This document shows positions 46,071-58,180 of a stretch of 64,000 nt of DNA, one piece after another. Numbering within the stretch: the stretch's first letter is position 1; every line of letters starts with the position of its first letter. The notes beneath the pieces were generated by a model that was not told where the DNA came from, did no database searches, and saw only the letters and a list, made by a program, of their open reading frames with translations. The position numbers and the translations under genes are program-made. The stretch comes from Streptomyces marokkonensis (GTDB lineage Bacteria; Actinomycetota; Actinomycetes; Streptomycetales; Streptomycetaceae). Location: NCBI RefSeq assembly GCF_008312835.1, contig NZ_VSKS01000018.1, positions 105,703 through 169,702 of the forward strand, written 5' to 3'.

Positions 46071-46925
46071 ATGACCGCCCAGATTCTCGATGGCAAGGCC
46101 ACCGCAGCCGAGATCAAGTCCGATCTGACCGCCCGCGTGGCGGCGCTGAAGGAGAAGGGCGTCACGCCCGGCCTCGGCACGATCCTCGTCGGGGACGACC
46201 CCGGCAGCCAGAAGTACGTCGCAGGCAAGCACCGTGACTGTGCCCAGGTGGGCATCGCCTCCATCCAGCGTGAACTGCCGGGCACGGCCACGCAGGAGGA
46301 GATCGAGGCGGTCGTCCGGGAGCTCAACGAGGACCCCGCCTGCACCGGTTACATCGTCCAGCTCCCGCTGCCCAAGGGCATCGACGAGAACCGCATCCTC
46401 GAACTGATGGACCCGGAGAAGGACGCCGACGGCCTCCACCCGATGAACCTCGGCCGCCTCGTGCTCAACGAGCCGGCCCCCCTGCCCTGCACCCCCAACG
46501 GCATCATCACCCTGCTGCGCCGCCACGGCGTGGAGATCAAGGGCGCCGAGGTCGTGGTCGTCGGGCGCGGAGTGACCATCGGCCGCCCGATGCCGCTGCT
46601 GCTGACCCGGCGCAGCGAGAACGCCACCGTGACCCAGTGCCACACCGGCACGCGTGATCTGCCGGCCCATCTCCGTCGCGCGGACATCATCGTGGCGGCC
46701 GCGGGCAGCGCCCATCTGATCCGCCCCGAGGACGTCAAGCCGGGCGCGGCCGTCCTCGACGTCGGTGTCTCGCGCAGCGCCGAGGGCAAGATCGTGGGCG
46801 ACGTCCACCCGGGCGTGGCCGAGGTGGCGGGCTGGGTCGCTCCGAACCCCGGCGGTGTCGGGCCGATGACGCGGGCCCAGCTCCTGGTCAACGTGGTCGA
46901 GGCGGCGGAGCGCAGTGTCGGCTGA
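46071..46925 (+). CDS. folD: Methylenetetrahydrofolate dehydrogenase/cyclohydrolase
   Basis: FolD makes 10-formyl-tetrahydrofolate, the formyl donor used by PurN and PurH just upstream. The 284-residue protein has the catalytic Lys region [31 protein letters not shown] and [10 protein letters not shown] for NADP binding, and the ending [16 protein letters not shown] 46071 is chosen: the family begins here and an upstream-extended frame has no likeness to it. The next gene overlaps its end by 11 bases. Confidence 0.96.
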   Translation: MTAQILDGKATAAEIKSDLTARVAALKEKGVTPGLGTILVGDDPGSQKYVAGKHRDCAQVGIASIQRELPGTATQEEIEAVVRELNEDPACTGYIVQLPLPKGIDENRILELMDPEKDADGLHPMNLGRLVLNEPAPLPCTPNGIITLLRRHGVEIKGAEVVVVGRGVTIGRPMPLLLTRRSENATVTQCHTGTRDLPAHLRRADIIVAAAGSAHLIRPEDVKPGAAVLDVGVSRSAEGKIVGDVHPGVAEVAGWVAPNPGGVGPMTRAQLLVNVVEAAERSVG

Positions 46926-47412
46926 GCGGAACGTCTCCGACGCCCCGGCGGCGCGGGAGCGGCCCGAGGACATCACGGTCCGTGATCCCGTCAGCGCGCC
47001 CGACGCCGAAGGCCGGCCGCGGCGCGCCACCCGCAGGTTCCCGCTGTTCACCCGGGACACCGCGCGTCCCGAGGGCGGGGGCAGGGCGGCGCCCGGTGAC
47101 GCGCCCGCGCCCGCCCGCCAGTGGCCGATCCTCGCCGTGCTGCTCACGGTCGGGCTGGGGCTGCTGGTGACCGCGCTGGACCAGTTCCGGCTCGGCACGC
47201 TCCTGGTGGGCGTGGCCCTGGTGGCCGGGGCCCTGCTGCGCTGGCTGGTGCCGGACGTGGGCATGCTCGCGGTGCGCTCCCGCTTCACGGACATCGTCAC
47301 GTACTCCGGGCTGGGCCTGGGCATCGTGATGCTGGCGCTGATGGTCCAGCCGGAGCCGAAGCTGAAGATCCCGTTCCTGGCGGACCTGCTGCACTTCACG
47401 ATCAGCGGTTGA
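46915..47412 (+). CDS. DUF3017-family membrane protein
   Basis: The 165-residue protein has a disordered charged N-terminus of about 65 residues and three membrane helices (about 70-88, 92-110, 128-148). The middle loop [15 protein letters not shown] is typical of DUF3017 proteins, which often follow folD in streptomycetes. GTG 46915 overlaps folD, implying coupled translation. Function unknown. Confidence 0.8.
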   Translation: MSAERNVSDAPAARERPEDITVRDPVSAPDAEGRPRRATRRFPLFTRDTARPEGGGRAAPGDAPAPARQWPILAVLLTVGLGLLVTALDQFRLGTLLVGVALVAGALLRWLVPDVGMLAVRSRFTDIVTYSGLGLGIVMLALMVQPEPKLKIPFLADLLHFTISG

Positions 47413-47951
47413 GCCGGAGGGGAAGCACCGTGAGCGGAGGCCCGTCCACACCCCCGTGAGAGGACGGGCCGCCGCCGCGCACCACACTCCTGCACGGAGA
47501 AGCGCCTGATCAACGGCTGTCCTGCCGCTGTGGCACGGAAGTGACCGTTCCGCTACGTGCTCCGGAATCCCCGTACAAGCCCGCGATGCGACCGCGACGT
47601 GTCCGCGACAAATGTGTGTCGGTCTCTGTCGATGTATTGACAAGTTCGGGGATGTACGACGAAGTGGTGGGACGGCGGGACCGGTGTGGACAATCAGGAC
47701 GCCGCGGGATGTTCCGCTCACTTGTTCCGGGTTCTGTTCGGTCGAGGGGGCGACCGATGGGACACTGGAGCGCGAGCAGGCAGGCGTGCGACGTTGCGCG
47801 CCTGCGGCCCTGATGCTCCCGTGCGCCCCCACCCCGGGAACTGAGACCCTGCCTGGTGGCATCCCTGTGGGTAGCCAGAACGGGGACTCGGCAGAGGGCA
47901 CCATGCGCGAGGGAAGAACCAGCACGAACCGGGGGGAAGAGGGGGGAAGCA
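47413..47951. other. 539-base region before the XRE/DUF2690 gene
   Basis: It starts with a terminator (47439-47470). A perfect TTGACA lies at 47637-47642, but the matching -10 is weak. Short open frames here lack ribosome sites. No RNA gene is apparent. Confidence 0.45.
47439..47470 (+). terminator. Terminator after the folD-DUF3017 operon
   Basis: GGCCCGTCC (47439-47447) pairs exactly with 47462-47470 across 14 bases, 26 bases past the stop. Confidence 0.6.
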
Positions 47952-49118
47952 ATGCCTCGTTGGAAGGCCTTGCCCGAGGAACTCGATCCGCAGATCAGGG
48001 AGTTCACGAGCCAGCTCAGGCGGGTCGTGGACCGCAGCGGCCTGAGCGTCGCGTCGGTCTCCGACCGCACGGGCTACAGCAAGACGTCCTGGGAGCGTTA
48101 CCTGAACGGCCGGCTGCTCGCGCCCAAGGGCGCGATCGTGGCGCTGGCCGAGGTCACCGGGACCAACCCGACGCACCTCACCACCATGTGGGAGCTCGCC
48201 GAGCGCGCCTGGAGCCGTTCGGAGATGCGTCACGACATGACGATGGAGGCGATCCGGATCTCGCAGGCGCGTGCCGCGCTCAGCGAGCTGTCCGGGCCGT
48301 CGTCGGGCGGCAGGTCCCGTAAGGGCGGGGCCGCGGTCCGTCCCGGTGTCGCGGGGCCGGCCGGTGTCGCGCCGAGCGTGCCGCCGCAGCCGACCGCCTC
48401 GGACGTGCGCGACGCCATCGACGGCGTACGGGAGGGCGACGGGCGGACCGGCTCGTCCGGCGGGAACTCCTGGGGGGTCTCCGGGCCCGGGTCGCCGGAG
48501 TCCGGCCGGCGCGGCCCCGGTGCCGCGGCACCGGCCGCCGGCGGGCACACGCCCGGCGCGCACGGCGCACCGCCCCGGGGCGCGTCCGGTCACGGCCGCT
48601 CGGGCGGCGGCTCCGGCCGGTCCGGGGGCAAGCGGCGGACGTCGACGTTCGTCGCGGGCGCGGTGGGGGCGCTGGTGGTGGTCGCCGCCGCGTTCTACGT
48701 CACCGGGACCGAGGGCGACAAGAAGGACGAGACGCAGAAGTCCCCGTCGCCCACCGTCACCACCGACGCGAACCTGCCCCCGGGCGTGGAGTGCAGCGGC
48801 GAGAGCTGTGACGGCAAGGACGCGGAGGTCATGGGGTGCAGCGGCGACCTCGTCACCACGGCGGAGACCGCGACCGTCGGCACCACCACGGTGGAGGTCC
48901 GCTACAGCAAGACCTGCGGCGCCGCCTGGGGCCGCATCACCCAGGCCACCCAGGGCGACACGGTCGAGATCACCTCGGGGACGTCGAAGCAGAACGACAC
49001 CATCTCCGCGGCGGGCGACACGGTCACCTACACCATGATGGTGCCGGTCAAGAGCGCGGCGGACGTCAAGGCCTGCGTGACCCTGGCCGCGTCCGGCGAG
49101 AAGGGCTGCACCGAGTAG
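47952..49118 (+). CDS. XRE HTH protein with TM and extracellular DUF2690 domain
   Basis: The 388-residue protein has a helix-turn-helix at about 20-80 (GLSVASVSDRTGYSKTSWER) and a Gly/Pro/Ser-rich linker. One membrane helix follows at about 232-250, and then a C-terminal domain with Cys pairs (CSGESCDGKDAEVMGC; SKTCGAAWGRI) that matches the DUF2690 pattern. Two further Cys near the end suggest disulfides outside the cell. It may pass a surface signal to DNA. ATG 47952 follows GGGGGGAAG. Function unproven. Confidence 0.8.
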   Translation: MPRWKALPEELDPQIREFTSQLRRVVDRSGLSVASVSDRTGYSKTSWERYLNGRLLAPKGAIVALAEVTGTNPTHLTTMWELAERAWSRSEMRHDMTMEAIRISQARAALSELSGPSSGGRSRKGGAAVRPGVAGPAGVAPSVPPQPTASDVRDAIDGVREGDGRTGSSGGNSWGVSGPGSPESGRRGPGAAAPAAGGHTPGAHGAPPRGASGHGRSGGGSGRSGGKRRTSTFVAGAVGALVVVAAAFYVTGTEGDKKDETQKSPSPTVTTDANLPPGVECSGESCDGKDAEVMGCSGDLVTTAETATVGTTTVEVRYSKTCGAAWGRITQATQGDTVEITSGTSKQNDTISAAGDTVTYTMMVPVKSAADVKACVTLAASGEKGCTE

Positions 49119-50560
<1,442 letters not shown>

Positions 50561-50580
50561 TCCCGCGAACGCAGGCCCAC

Positions 50581-50613
50581 GGGCCCCGTACCGGTTCCGC
50601 CGGTGCGGGGTCC
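50581..50613. terminator. Terminator between mdh and the MarR-GNAT gene
   Basis: GGGCCCCGTACCGG (50581-50594) pairs with 50600-50613, using two G-U pairs, over a five-base loop. It lies between convergent stops. Confidence 0.65.
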
Positions 50614-50620
50614 GCCGCGT

Positions 50621-51523
50621 TCAGCGGGACAGCCGCTTCTCGAACCAGTGATCGGCGTACACGTGCTCGGCGTAGGCCGGGATCTCGGTGTACCCCGCCG
50701 CCCGGTACATCGCCTGTGCCTCGGTGAGCGCCGCGTGCGTGTCGAGTCGTACGACGGTCCAGTCGCGGCGCAGCGCCTCCGCCTCCAGCGCGTCGAGGAC
50801 GCGGCGCGCCAGGCCGAGGCGGCGGGCGTCGGCGTGGACCCAGACGTGCCGGATCTCGCCGATCCCTGCGGCGTGCCGCCGCAGCGCCCCGCAGCCCACC
50901 GGGCGGCCCTCCTCGTACGCGACGAAGAACGCCCCCGCGTCCCCCGACACCTCCTCGGGATCCACCAGGTCCGCCCGGTCGAAGCCCTCGGGGAAGCGCG
51001 CGTCGAGATCGTCGGCGTAGGCGTCGAGGCAGGCACGGGCGTCCGGGGCGTGTCCGTCGACGTGCTCGACGGTGATCGCCGCCAGCCGCAGCAGGCGCCG
51101 GGCGGTCGCCAGCGCCTCGGTGAGCCGCGACCGCTGCTCCGTGTCCAGTCCCTCCAGCACTCCGGCGGCGAGTGAGTCGGCGCGGCGGTTCTGCTCCGCG
51201 ACCTCGACGCGCCCGGCCGGGGTCAGCCGGACCGTGCGCAGCCGGTTGTCCCCCGGGTGCACGCTCAGCCGGACCATGCCCTGGGTCTGCAGGGTCTTCG
51301 TCATCCGGCTCAGGTACCCGGCGTCCAGACCGAGCCGGCCCCTCAGTTCGCGCAAGGACACACCGTCCGGGCCTTCGTGCTCCGCGATCTCGAACAGCAG
51401 CCGGGCCTCGCCGAGCGGCCGGTCCTGGCCGAGGTAGTGGTCGTTGAGGGCGCCGATGCGGCGCGTGAAGTAGCGGTTGAAGCGGCGGAAGTCCGCCACC
51501 TGCTCCGTCGGCACTGGCTCCAT
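50621..51523 (-). CDS. MarR regulator fused to a GNAT acetyltransferase
   Basis: The 300-residue protein joins a MarR winged-helix domain (about 10-145; LRGRLGLDAGYLSRMTKTL, GMVRLSVHPGDNR) to a C-terminal GNAT domain (about 150-300; VGCGALRRH, IRHVWVHADARRLGLARRVL as the acetyl-CoA loop). It probably represses by binding DNA and acetylates an unknown small molecule or protein. A perfect palindrome begins five bases upstream of its ATG, fitting autoregulation. It is divergent from the betaine genes, which it may also control. Confidence 0.85.
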   Translation of the reverse strand: MEPVPTEQVADFRRFNRYFTRRIGALNDHYLGQDRPLGEARLLFEIAEHEGPDGVSLRELRGRLGLDAGYLSRMTKTLQTQGMVRLSVHPGDNRLRTVRLTPAGRVEVAEQNRRADSLAAGVLEGLDTEQRSRLTEALATARRLLRLAAITVEHVDGHAPDARACLDAYADDLDARFPEGFDRADLVDPEEVSGDAGAFFVAYEEGRPVGCGALRRHAAGIGEIRHVWVHADARRLGLARRVLDALEAEALRRDWTVVRLDTHAALTEAQAMYRAAGYTEIPAYAEHVYADHWFEKRLSR

Positions 51524-51527
51524 AGTT

Positions 51528-51545
51528 CTTTGACCTTAGTCAAAG
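51528..51545. promoter_or_regulatory. MarR-type operator CTTTGAC-CTTA-GTCAAAG
   Basis: Two exact seven-base arms around CTTA lie just upstream of the MarR-GNAT start, over its expected ribosome site or promoter. This is the classic place for MarR autoregulation. Confidence 0.7.
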
Positions 51546-51678
51546 GATGGCCGTCTGTCATCGGTGCCGATCGCGACGGCCCGCACACCGCGTGGCCGCT
51601 CGCCGACAGGTTGGACGATTTCTCCCGCTTTCTCCTTGGATTCAGTGACTCGGCGCACTTCAGGCCATGGATTGGGCA

Positions 51679-51737
51679 TGCATCAGGGGCGCCAGGGCAG
51701 GAGCACCCGGTCCCGTGGATGACACATGTGTGATGCA
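51679..51737. promoter_or_regulatory. Inverted repeats upstream of the betaine operon
   Basis: TGCATCA (51679-51685) mirrors TGATGCA (51731-51737) over 45 bases, and ACACATGTGT (51722-51731) is a perfect ten-base palindrome. They are candidate sites for a choline- or betaine-responsive regulator. Confidence 0.4.
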
Positions 51738-51771
51738 CGGAATGAACAGGAACGGAAGGCAATCACCGATC

Positions 51772-53292
51772 ATGGCGGACAGCACAGAACTTCGGGCGCG
51801 CGGCACCATCCACGCGGACGGCGCATGGCGGGCCGCCGTCTCCGGCGCCACCCGCGAGATCCTCGACCCCGCGGACGCCCTGCCGTTCGCCCTGGTCGCG
51901 GAGGGCGACGAGAAGGACACCGACCTCGCGGTTGCCGCCGCCCGCCGGGCCTTCGACGAGGGCCCGTGGCCGCACACGCCCGTCGCCGAACGGGCCGCGC
52001 TGCTGCGCCGCGTCGCCGGACTGCTGCTGCGGGACCGGGAGGAGCTCGGTCTGCTGGAGAGCCGGGACGCGGGCAAGACCCTCGAGGAGGGCCGCGTCGA
52101 CATCGACTGCGTCGCCGACGCCTTCCGCTACTTCGCCGACCTGGTCGCCGGGGAGGCGCCCGGACGGGTCGTCGACGCGGGCTCGCCCGACATCCACAGC
52201 GTCGTCGTGCACGAGCCCGTCGGCGTCTGCGCCCTGATCACCCCCTGGAACTACCCGCTGCTGCAGGCCAGCTGGAAGATCGCCCCGGCCCTCGCGGCCG
52301 GCAACACCTTCGTGGTCAAGCCCAGCGAGATCACCCCGCTCACCACCGTCGCCCTCATCGACCTGCTGACCGAGGCCGGACTGCCCGCCGGGGTCGCCAA
52401 CATCGTCACCGGCCCCGGCCACACCGTCGGCGCCCGGCTGGCCGAGCACCCCGACGTCGACCTGGTCTCCTTCACCGGCGGCCTGGTCAGCGGCACGAAG
52501 GTCGCCCAGGCCGCCGCGCCGGGCGTGAAGAAGGTGGCCCTCGAACTCGGCGGCAAGAACCCCAACGTCGTCTTCGCCGACGCCTGTGCCACCGACGAGA
52601 GCTTCGACACCGCCGTCGACCAGGCCCTCAACGCGGCCTTCATCCACAGCGGCCAGGTCTGTTCCGCGGGCGCGCGGCTCATCGTCGAGGAGTCGGTCCG
52701 GGACCGCTTCGTCGCCGAACTCGCCCGCCGCGCCGAGCGGATCAGGCTCGGCCGGGGCACCGAGGACGGCGTCGAGTGCGGGCCGCTGGTCTCCGCACAG
52801 CAGCGCGCGAAGGTCGAGGCGTACGTCGAGTCCGCGCTCAGGGAGGGCGCGGTGCTGCGCTCCGGCGGCAAGCGGCCCGAGCCGTCCGCCGAGCGTCCCG
52901 AGGGCGGCTACTTCTACGAGCCGACCGTCCTCGACCGCTGCCACCGCGAGATGCGCGTGGTGCGCGAGGAGGTCTTCGGACCGGTCCTCACCGTCGAGAC
53001 GTTCCGCACCGAGGACGAGGCCGTCGCCCTCGCCAACGACACCGAGTACGGGCTGGCCGGCGCCGTGTGGACGGCCGACGCGGGCCGCGCCCGGCGCGTG
53101 GCCGGACGGCTGCGCCACGGCACCGTGTGGATCAACGACTTCCACCCCTACCTCCCGCAGGCGGAGTGGGGCGGCTTCGGCCGGAGCGGAGTGGGCCGCG
53201 AGCTCGGCCCGGCCGGTCTCGCCGAGTACCGCGAGACCAAGCACGTCTACCAGAACCTGGCGCCCAAGCCGGTGCGCTGGTTCGCGGGCTGA
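51772..53292 (+). CDS. betB: Betaine aldehyde dehydrogenase-type ALDH
   Basis: The 506-residue ALDH has TPWNYPLLQASWK, FTGGLVSGTKV, the general-base Glu258 in LELGGKNP and the nucleophile Cys297 in SGQVCSAG. The 39-residue distance between them is about five longer than usual, from a short insertion (ACATDESF). It would oxidise betaine aldehyde to glycine betaine, as the following choline-dehydrogenase-like gene and betaine ABC genes imply. ATG 51772 is chosen with GGAAGG upstream; ATG 51742 in the same frame is possible. Confidence 0.83.
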   Translation: MADSTELRARGTIHADGAWRAAVSGATREILDPADALPFALVAEGDEKDTDLAVAAARRAFDEGPWPHTPVAERAALLRRVAGLLLRDREELGLLESRDAGKTLEEGRVDIDCVADAFRYFADLVAGEAPGRVVDAGSPDIHSVVVHEPVGVCALITPWNYPLLQASWKIAPALAAGNTFVVKPSEITPLTTVALIDLLTEAGLPAGVANIVTGPGHTVGARLAEHPDVDLVSFTGGLVSGTKVAQAAAPGVKKVALELGGKNPNVVFADACATDESFDTAVDQALNAAFIHSGQVCSAGARLIVEESVRDRFVAELARRAERIRLGRGTEDGVECGPLVSAQQRAKVEAYVESALREGAVLRSGGKRPEPSAERPEGGYFYEPTVLDRCHREMRVVREEVFGPVLTVETFRTEDEAVALANDTEYGLAGAVWTADAGRARRVAGRLRHGTVWINDFHPYLPQAEWGGFGRSGVGRELGPAGLAEYRETKHVYQNLAPKPVRWFAG

Positions 53293-53389
53293 GCCGCAGA
53301 CCGCCGGGCGGTGTCCCCCGCACCGCCGCTCCCGTCGTCGCACCGCGAACCACCCACCTGTCCCGAGTCCCCGGAGGAGTACCACCCAG

Positions 53390-54930
53390 ATGACCCCTCA
53401 CACCCCCGAACGCACACCCGAATTCGACTACGTCGTCATAGGCGGCGGCACGGCCGGATCCGTCATCGCCTCCCGGCTGTCGGAGAACCCGGACGTGACC
53501 GTCGCCGTCATCGAGGGCGGCCCCAGCGACGTCGGCCGCGACGACGTGCTGACCCTGCGCCGCTGGATGGGCCTGCTCGGCGGCGAACTGGACTACGACT
53601 ACCCCACCACCGAGCAGCCGCGCGGCAATTCGCACATCCGGCACAGCCGCGCCCGTGTCCTCGGCGGCTGCTCCTCGCACAACACGCTCATCGCCTTCAA
53701 GCCGCTGCCGTCCGACTGGGACGAGTGGGAGGCGGCCGGCGCCGAGGGCTGGGGCGCGGTGCGGATGGAGGCGTACTACGCCCGCCTCAGGAACAACATC
53801 GTCCCGGTCGACGAGAAGGACCGGAACGCCATCGCCCGCGACTTCGTCGACGCCGCGCAGGCGGCCCTCGACGTCCCGCGGGTCGAGGGCTTCAACAGGA
53901 AGCCGTTCTCCGAGGGCGTCGGCTTCTTCGACCTGGCCTACCACCCCGAGGACAACAAGCGTTCGTCGGCGTCGGTGGCCTACCTCCACCCGGTGATGGA
54001 CGAGCGCCCCAACCTCACGCTCATGCTGGAGACCTGGGCGTACCGGCTGGAGCTGAACGGCACCCGCGCCGAGGGCGTCCGCGTGCGCACCAAGGACGGC
54101 GAGGAGCTCCTGGTCAGGGCCCGGAACGAGGTCGTGCTGTGCGCCGGCGCCGTCGACTCGCCCCGGCTGCTGCTGCACTCCGGCATCGGTCCCGGGGCCG
54201 ACCTCGAGGCGCTCGGCATCCCCGTGGCGCTCGACCTGCCGGGCGTCGGCGAGAACCTGCTCGACCACCCCGAGTCGGTGATCGTCTGGGAGACGCACGG
54301 ACCCATCCCGGAGAACTCCGCGATGGACTCCGACGCCGGACTGTTCGTGCGCCGCGACCCCGGCCACGCGGGCCCGGACCTGATGTTCCACTTCTACCAG
54401 ATCCCGTTCACGGACAATCCGGAGCGACTGGGCTACCAACGGCCGGAGTTCGGCGTCTCCATGACCCCGAACATCCCCAAGCCGAAGAGCCGCGGCCGGC
54501 TCTACCTCACCAGCGCCGACCCGGAGGTCAAGCCCGCCCTCGACTTCCGCTACTTCACCGACGAGGACGACTACGACGGCCGCACCCTCGTCGACGGCAT
54601 CCGCATCGCCCGCGAGATCGCGAAGACCGAGCCGCTCGCCCACTGGCTCAAGCGCGAGGTGGCCCCCGGCCCGGACGTCACCGGTGACGAGGAGCTCAGC
54701 GAGTACGCCCGCAGGGCCGCCCACACCGTCTACCACCCGGCGGGCACCTGCAGGATGGGCGCCGCCGGCGACGAACAGGCCGTCGTCGATCCCGAGTTGC
54801 GCGTCCGGGGCCTGGAGGGCATCCGGATCGCGGACGCCTCCGTCTTCCCGACCATGACCGCCGTCAACCCGATGATCGGCGTCCTCATGGTCGGCGAGCG
54901 GGCCGCCGACCTGATCGGCGGTGCCGCGTG

Positions 54931-54931
<1 letters not shown>
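53390..54931 (+). CDS. GMC oxidoreductase, choline dehydrogenase-like
   Basis: The 513-residue FAD enzyme has [16 protein letters not shown] at the N-terminus, the second GMC signature in [20 protein letters not shown], the catalytic His in [11 protein letters not shown] and the C-terminal [13 protein letters not shown]. It would oxidise choline to betaine aldehyde, feeding the upstream dehydrogenase. Specificity rests on context, because GMC enzymes are broad. ATG 53390 follows GGAGGAG. It ends in a TGATG overlap with the ABC ATPase gene. Confidence 0.82.
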
Positions 54932-56006
<1,075 letters not shown>

Positions 56007-56010
<4 letters not shown>

Positions 56011-56075
56011 GCGCCGACGTCGAGAGCCACGCCACGGTAGCGCTCACCGGGAACGGACGGGGGCGGAGCACATGA
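56007..56075 (+). CDS. Coupled 22-codon mini-ORF between ATPase and permease genes
   Basis: ATG 56007 overlaps the ATPase stop (ATGA), and its own TGA overlaps the permease ATG (ATGA). A strong AAGGAGG lies eight bases before it, better than the site before the permease. It begins Met-Ser-Ala like the permease. It may tie permease translation to the ATPase, or be a remnant of an earlier start. Whether a peptide accumulates is unknown. Confidence 0.4.
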
Positions 56076-58090
56076 GCGCCGTCACCACCCCGGCTCCGCC
56101 CTCCCCGCCCACGCAGCCGGCCAAGCGGCAGGCGCCGGGACCGGCCCGCTCGCGGCCGGCGCACCCGCTGCTGCGCCGACTCCTTCCGCTGGTCGTCGTC
56201 GCCGTCGTGCTCGTCCCGGTCGCCGCAGCCCTGTGGGGCAGCGGGGCCTGGCCGTCCGCACTGACCGCCGACGTCAAGACGCCGCTGGACGACGCCTACG
56301 GCTGGGTTGTGCGCAACCGGGACACCAACCCGGTCTTCCTCTACTTCCTGCTCCATCTGAGCAACTGGTCCGACAGCTCCGTCAGCTGGATGACGAGCCT
56401 GCTGGTGGACCTCGGCTGGTTCCCCGTGACGCTGGGCGCGCTCCTGCTCTCCTGGCGCGTCGGCGGCCTGCAGAGCCGGCGCGGACTCACGCTCGCCGGC
56501 GTCACGCTGGGTGCTTTCGCCGCGTGCGGCATGCTCGGCATGTGGGAAGCCACCATGGAGACTCTCGCCCTCATGGCGGTCGCGGTCACCGTGTCCGCGG
56601 TCATCGGGGGCCTGCTCGGCCTGGGCGGCGGCCTGTCGGACCGCTTCCAGAGGATCCTGCGCCCGGTGCTGGACACCATGCAGATCATGCCGGCGTTCGC
56701 CTACCTGCTGCCGCTGGTGCTGCTCTTCGGCATCGGCGTGCCCTCCGCCCTGATCGCCACGATCATCTACGCCGCCCCGCCCATGGCCCGGCTCACCGCG
56801 CTCGGCCTGCGCGGCGCCGACCCCGGCGCGATGGAGGCCGCCCAGTCGCTGGGCGCGACCGGATGGCAGCGTCTGCTGACAGCACGTCTGCCGTTGGCCC
56901 GCAAGGAGATCCTGCTCGGCCTCAACCAGACGATCATGATGGCCCTGTCCATGGTCACCATCGCCTCCGTGATCGGCGCCGGCGGCCTCGGCGAGGAGGT
57001 CTTCCAGGCCCTGTCCACCGTCGACGTCGGCAAGGCCCTCGCCGCCGGCATCCCGATCGTGCTGCTGGCCGTCTGGCTGGACCGCACCACCGCCGCCGCC
57101 GGTGACCGCCTCGGCGAGGGCTCCGGCTCCTCCGCCGTCCGGCTGCTGCACGGCCGGCGCGGCTGGAGCCTGACGGCCGGCGTGTGGGCAGTGGTGTCCG
57201 CGGTGGGCGCCGCGCTGCTCATCGAGGAGTGGCCCGAGCCGTGGACCGTGGACATCTCCCAGCCGGTCAACGAGGCCGTGGACTGGTTCACCAGCCACCT
57301 GGCCGCGGGCGTGCCCGTCCTGGGCGGCACCCGCACCTGGGCCGACGGCTTCACCATGTGGGTGCTCGACCCGCTCCGTGACGGCCTGACGGCCACCCCC
57401 TGGTGGCTCCTGGTGCTGGTCGCCGCCGTCCTCGGCCTGCTCGCGGGCGGCTGGGGCGCGATGGTCACGGCCGCCGCGGCCATGGCCGGTGTCGGCGTCA
57501 TCGACGTGTGGAACGCCTCTCTCGACACCCTGTCCCAGGCCATCGCGGGCGTCGTCGTCACCCTCCTCCTCGGCTTTCTCATCGGCGTGGTCGCAGCCCG
57601 GGTGCCGGTGGTGGAACGCCTGCTGCGGCCCTTGCTGGACACCATGCAGACCCTGCCGCAGTTCATCTACCTGATTCCGGTGGTGGCCCTGTTCAACGTG
57701 GGCCGCTCCGCCGCCGTCGCCGCAGCCGTGCTCTACGCGCTGCCCGCCGTCGTCCGGATCACCGTGCAGGGCCTGCGCCAGGTGGACCCCGCGGCGCTGG
57801 AGGCGTCCCGCTCCCTGGGCGCGAGCACGTTTCAGCAGATTTACCAGGTCCAGGTGCCGCTGGCCCGCCCCGCGCTGATGCTCGCCCTCAACCAGGGCGT
57901 CGTCCTGGTCCTCGCCATGGTCATCGTCGGCGGCTTCGTCGGCTCCGGCGCCCTCGGCTACGACGTCGTCTACGGCCTCCAGAAGAGCGCTCTGGGCACC
58001 GGCCTGACCGCGGGCGTGGCGATCGTGTTCCTCGGCCTCGTCCTGGACCGCACGACCCAGCGCACCCAGGCGAAAGCCGGCCCGGGCTGA
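56072..58090 (+). CDS. Tandem-fused glycine betaine ABC permease
   Basis: The 672-residue protein contains two complete ProW-type permease halves. Each has five or more helices and an EAA loop: EAAQSLGATGWQRLLTARLPLA near residue 255 in the first and EASRSLGASTFQQIYQVQVPLA near 580 in the second. Usual permeases are about 280-350 residues and work as dimers, so this fusion makes the dimer in one chain. It also carries a Pro-rich N-terminal tail. It works with the upstream ATPase and downstream lipoprotein. Confidence 0.9.
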   Translation: MSAVTTPAPPSPPTQPAKRQAPGPARSRPAHPLLRRLLPLVVVAVVLVPVAAALWGSGAWPSALTADVKTPLDDAYGWVVRNRDTNPVFLYFLLHLSNWSDSSVSWMTSLLVDLGWFPVTLGALLLSWRVGGLQSRRGLTLAGVTLGAFAACGMLGMWEATMETLALMAVAVTVSAVIGGLLGLGGGLSDRFQRILRPVLDTMQIMPAFAYLLPLVLLFGIGVPSALIATIIYAAPPMARLTALGLRGADPGAMEAAQSLGATGWQRLLTARLPLARKEILLGLNQTIMMALSMVTIASVIGAGGLGEEVFQALSTVDVGKALAAGIPIVLLAVWLDRTTAAAGDRLGEGSGSSAVRLLHGRRGWSLTAGVWAVVSAVGAALLIEEWPEPWTVDISQPVNEAVDWFTSHLAAGVPVLGGTRTWADGFTMWVLDPLRDGLTATPWWLLVLVAAVLGLLAGGWGAMVTAAAAMAGVGVIDVWNASLDTLSQAIAGVVVTLLLGFLIGVVAARVPVVERLLRPLLDTMQTLPQFIYLIPVVALFNVGRSAAVAAAVLYALPAVVRITVQGLRQVDPAALEASRSLGASTFQQIYQVQVPLARPALMLALNQGVVLVLAMVIVGGFVGSGALGYDVVYGLQKSALGTGLTAGVAIVFLGLVLDRTTQRTQAKAGPG

Positions 58091-58180
58091 CGCCGGCCCC
58101 GGCGCCCGCGCGGGGCCGCGGCCCCGCCCCCACACCCGACCGCAGCCAACACCCGCACAACCGAAACGAGAGAATCCGCA

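Noticed and set aside
47541-47813. 90-codon frame upstream of the XRE/DUF2690 gene
   Set aside because: No ribosome site, codon use unlike neighbouring genes, and no likeness to a protein family.
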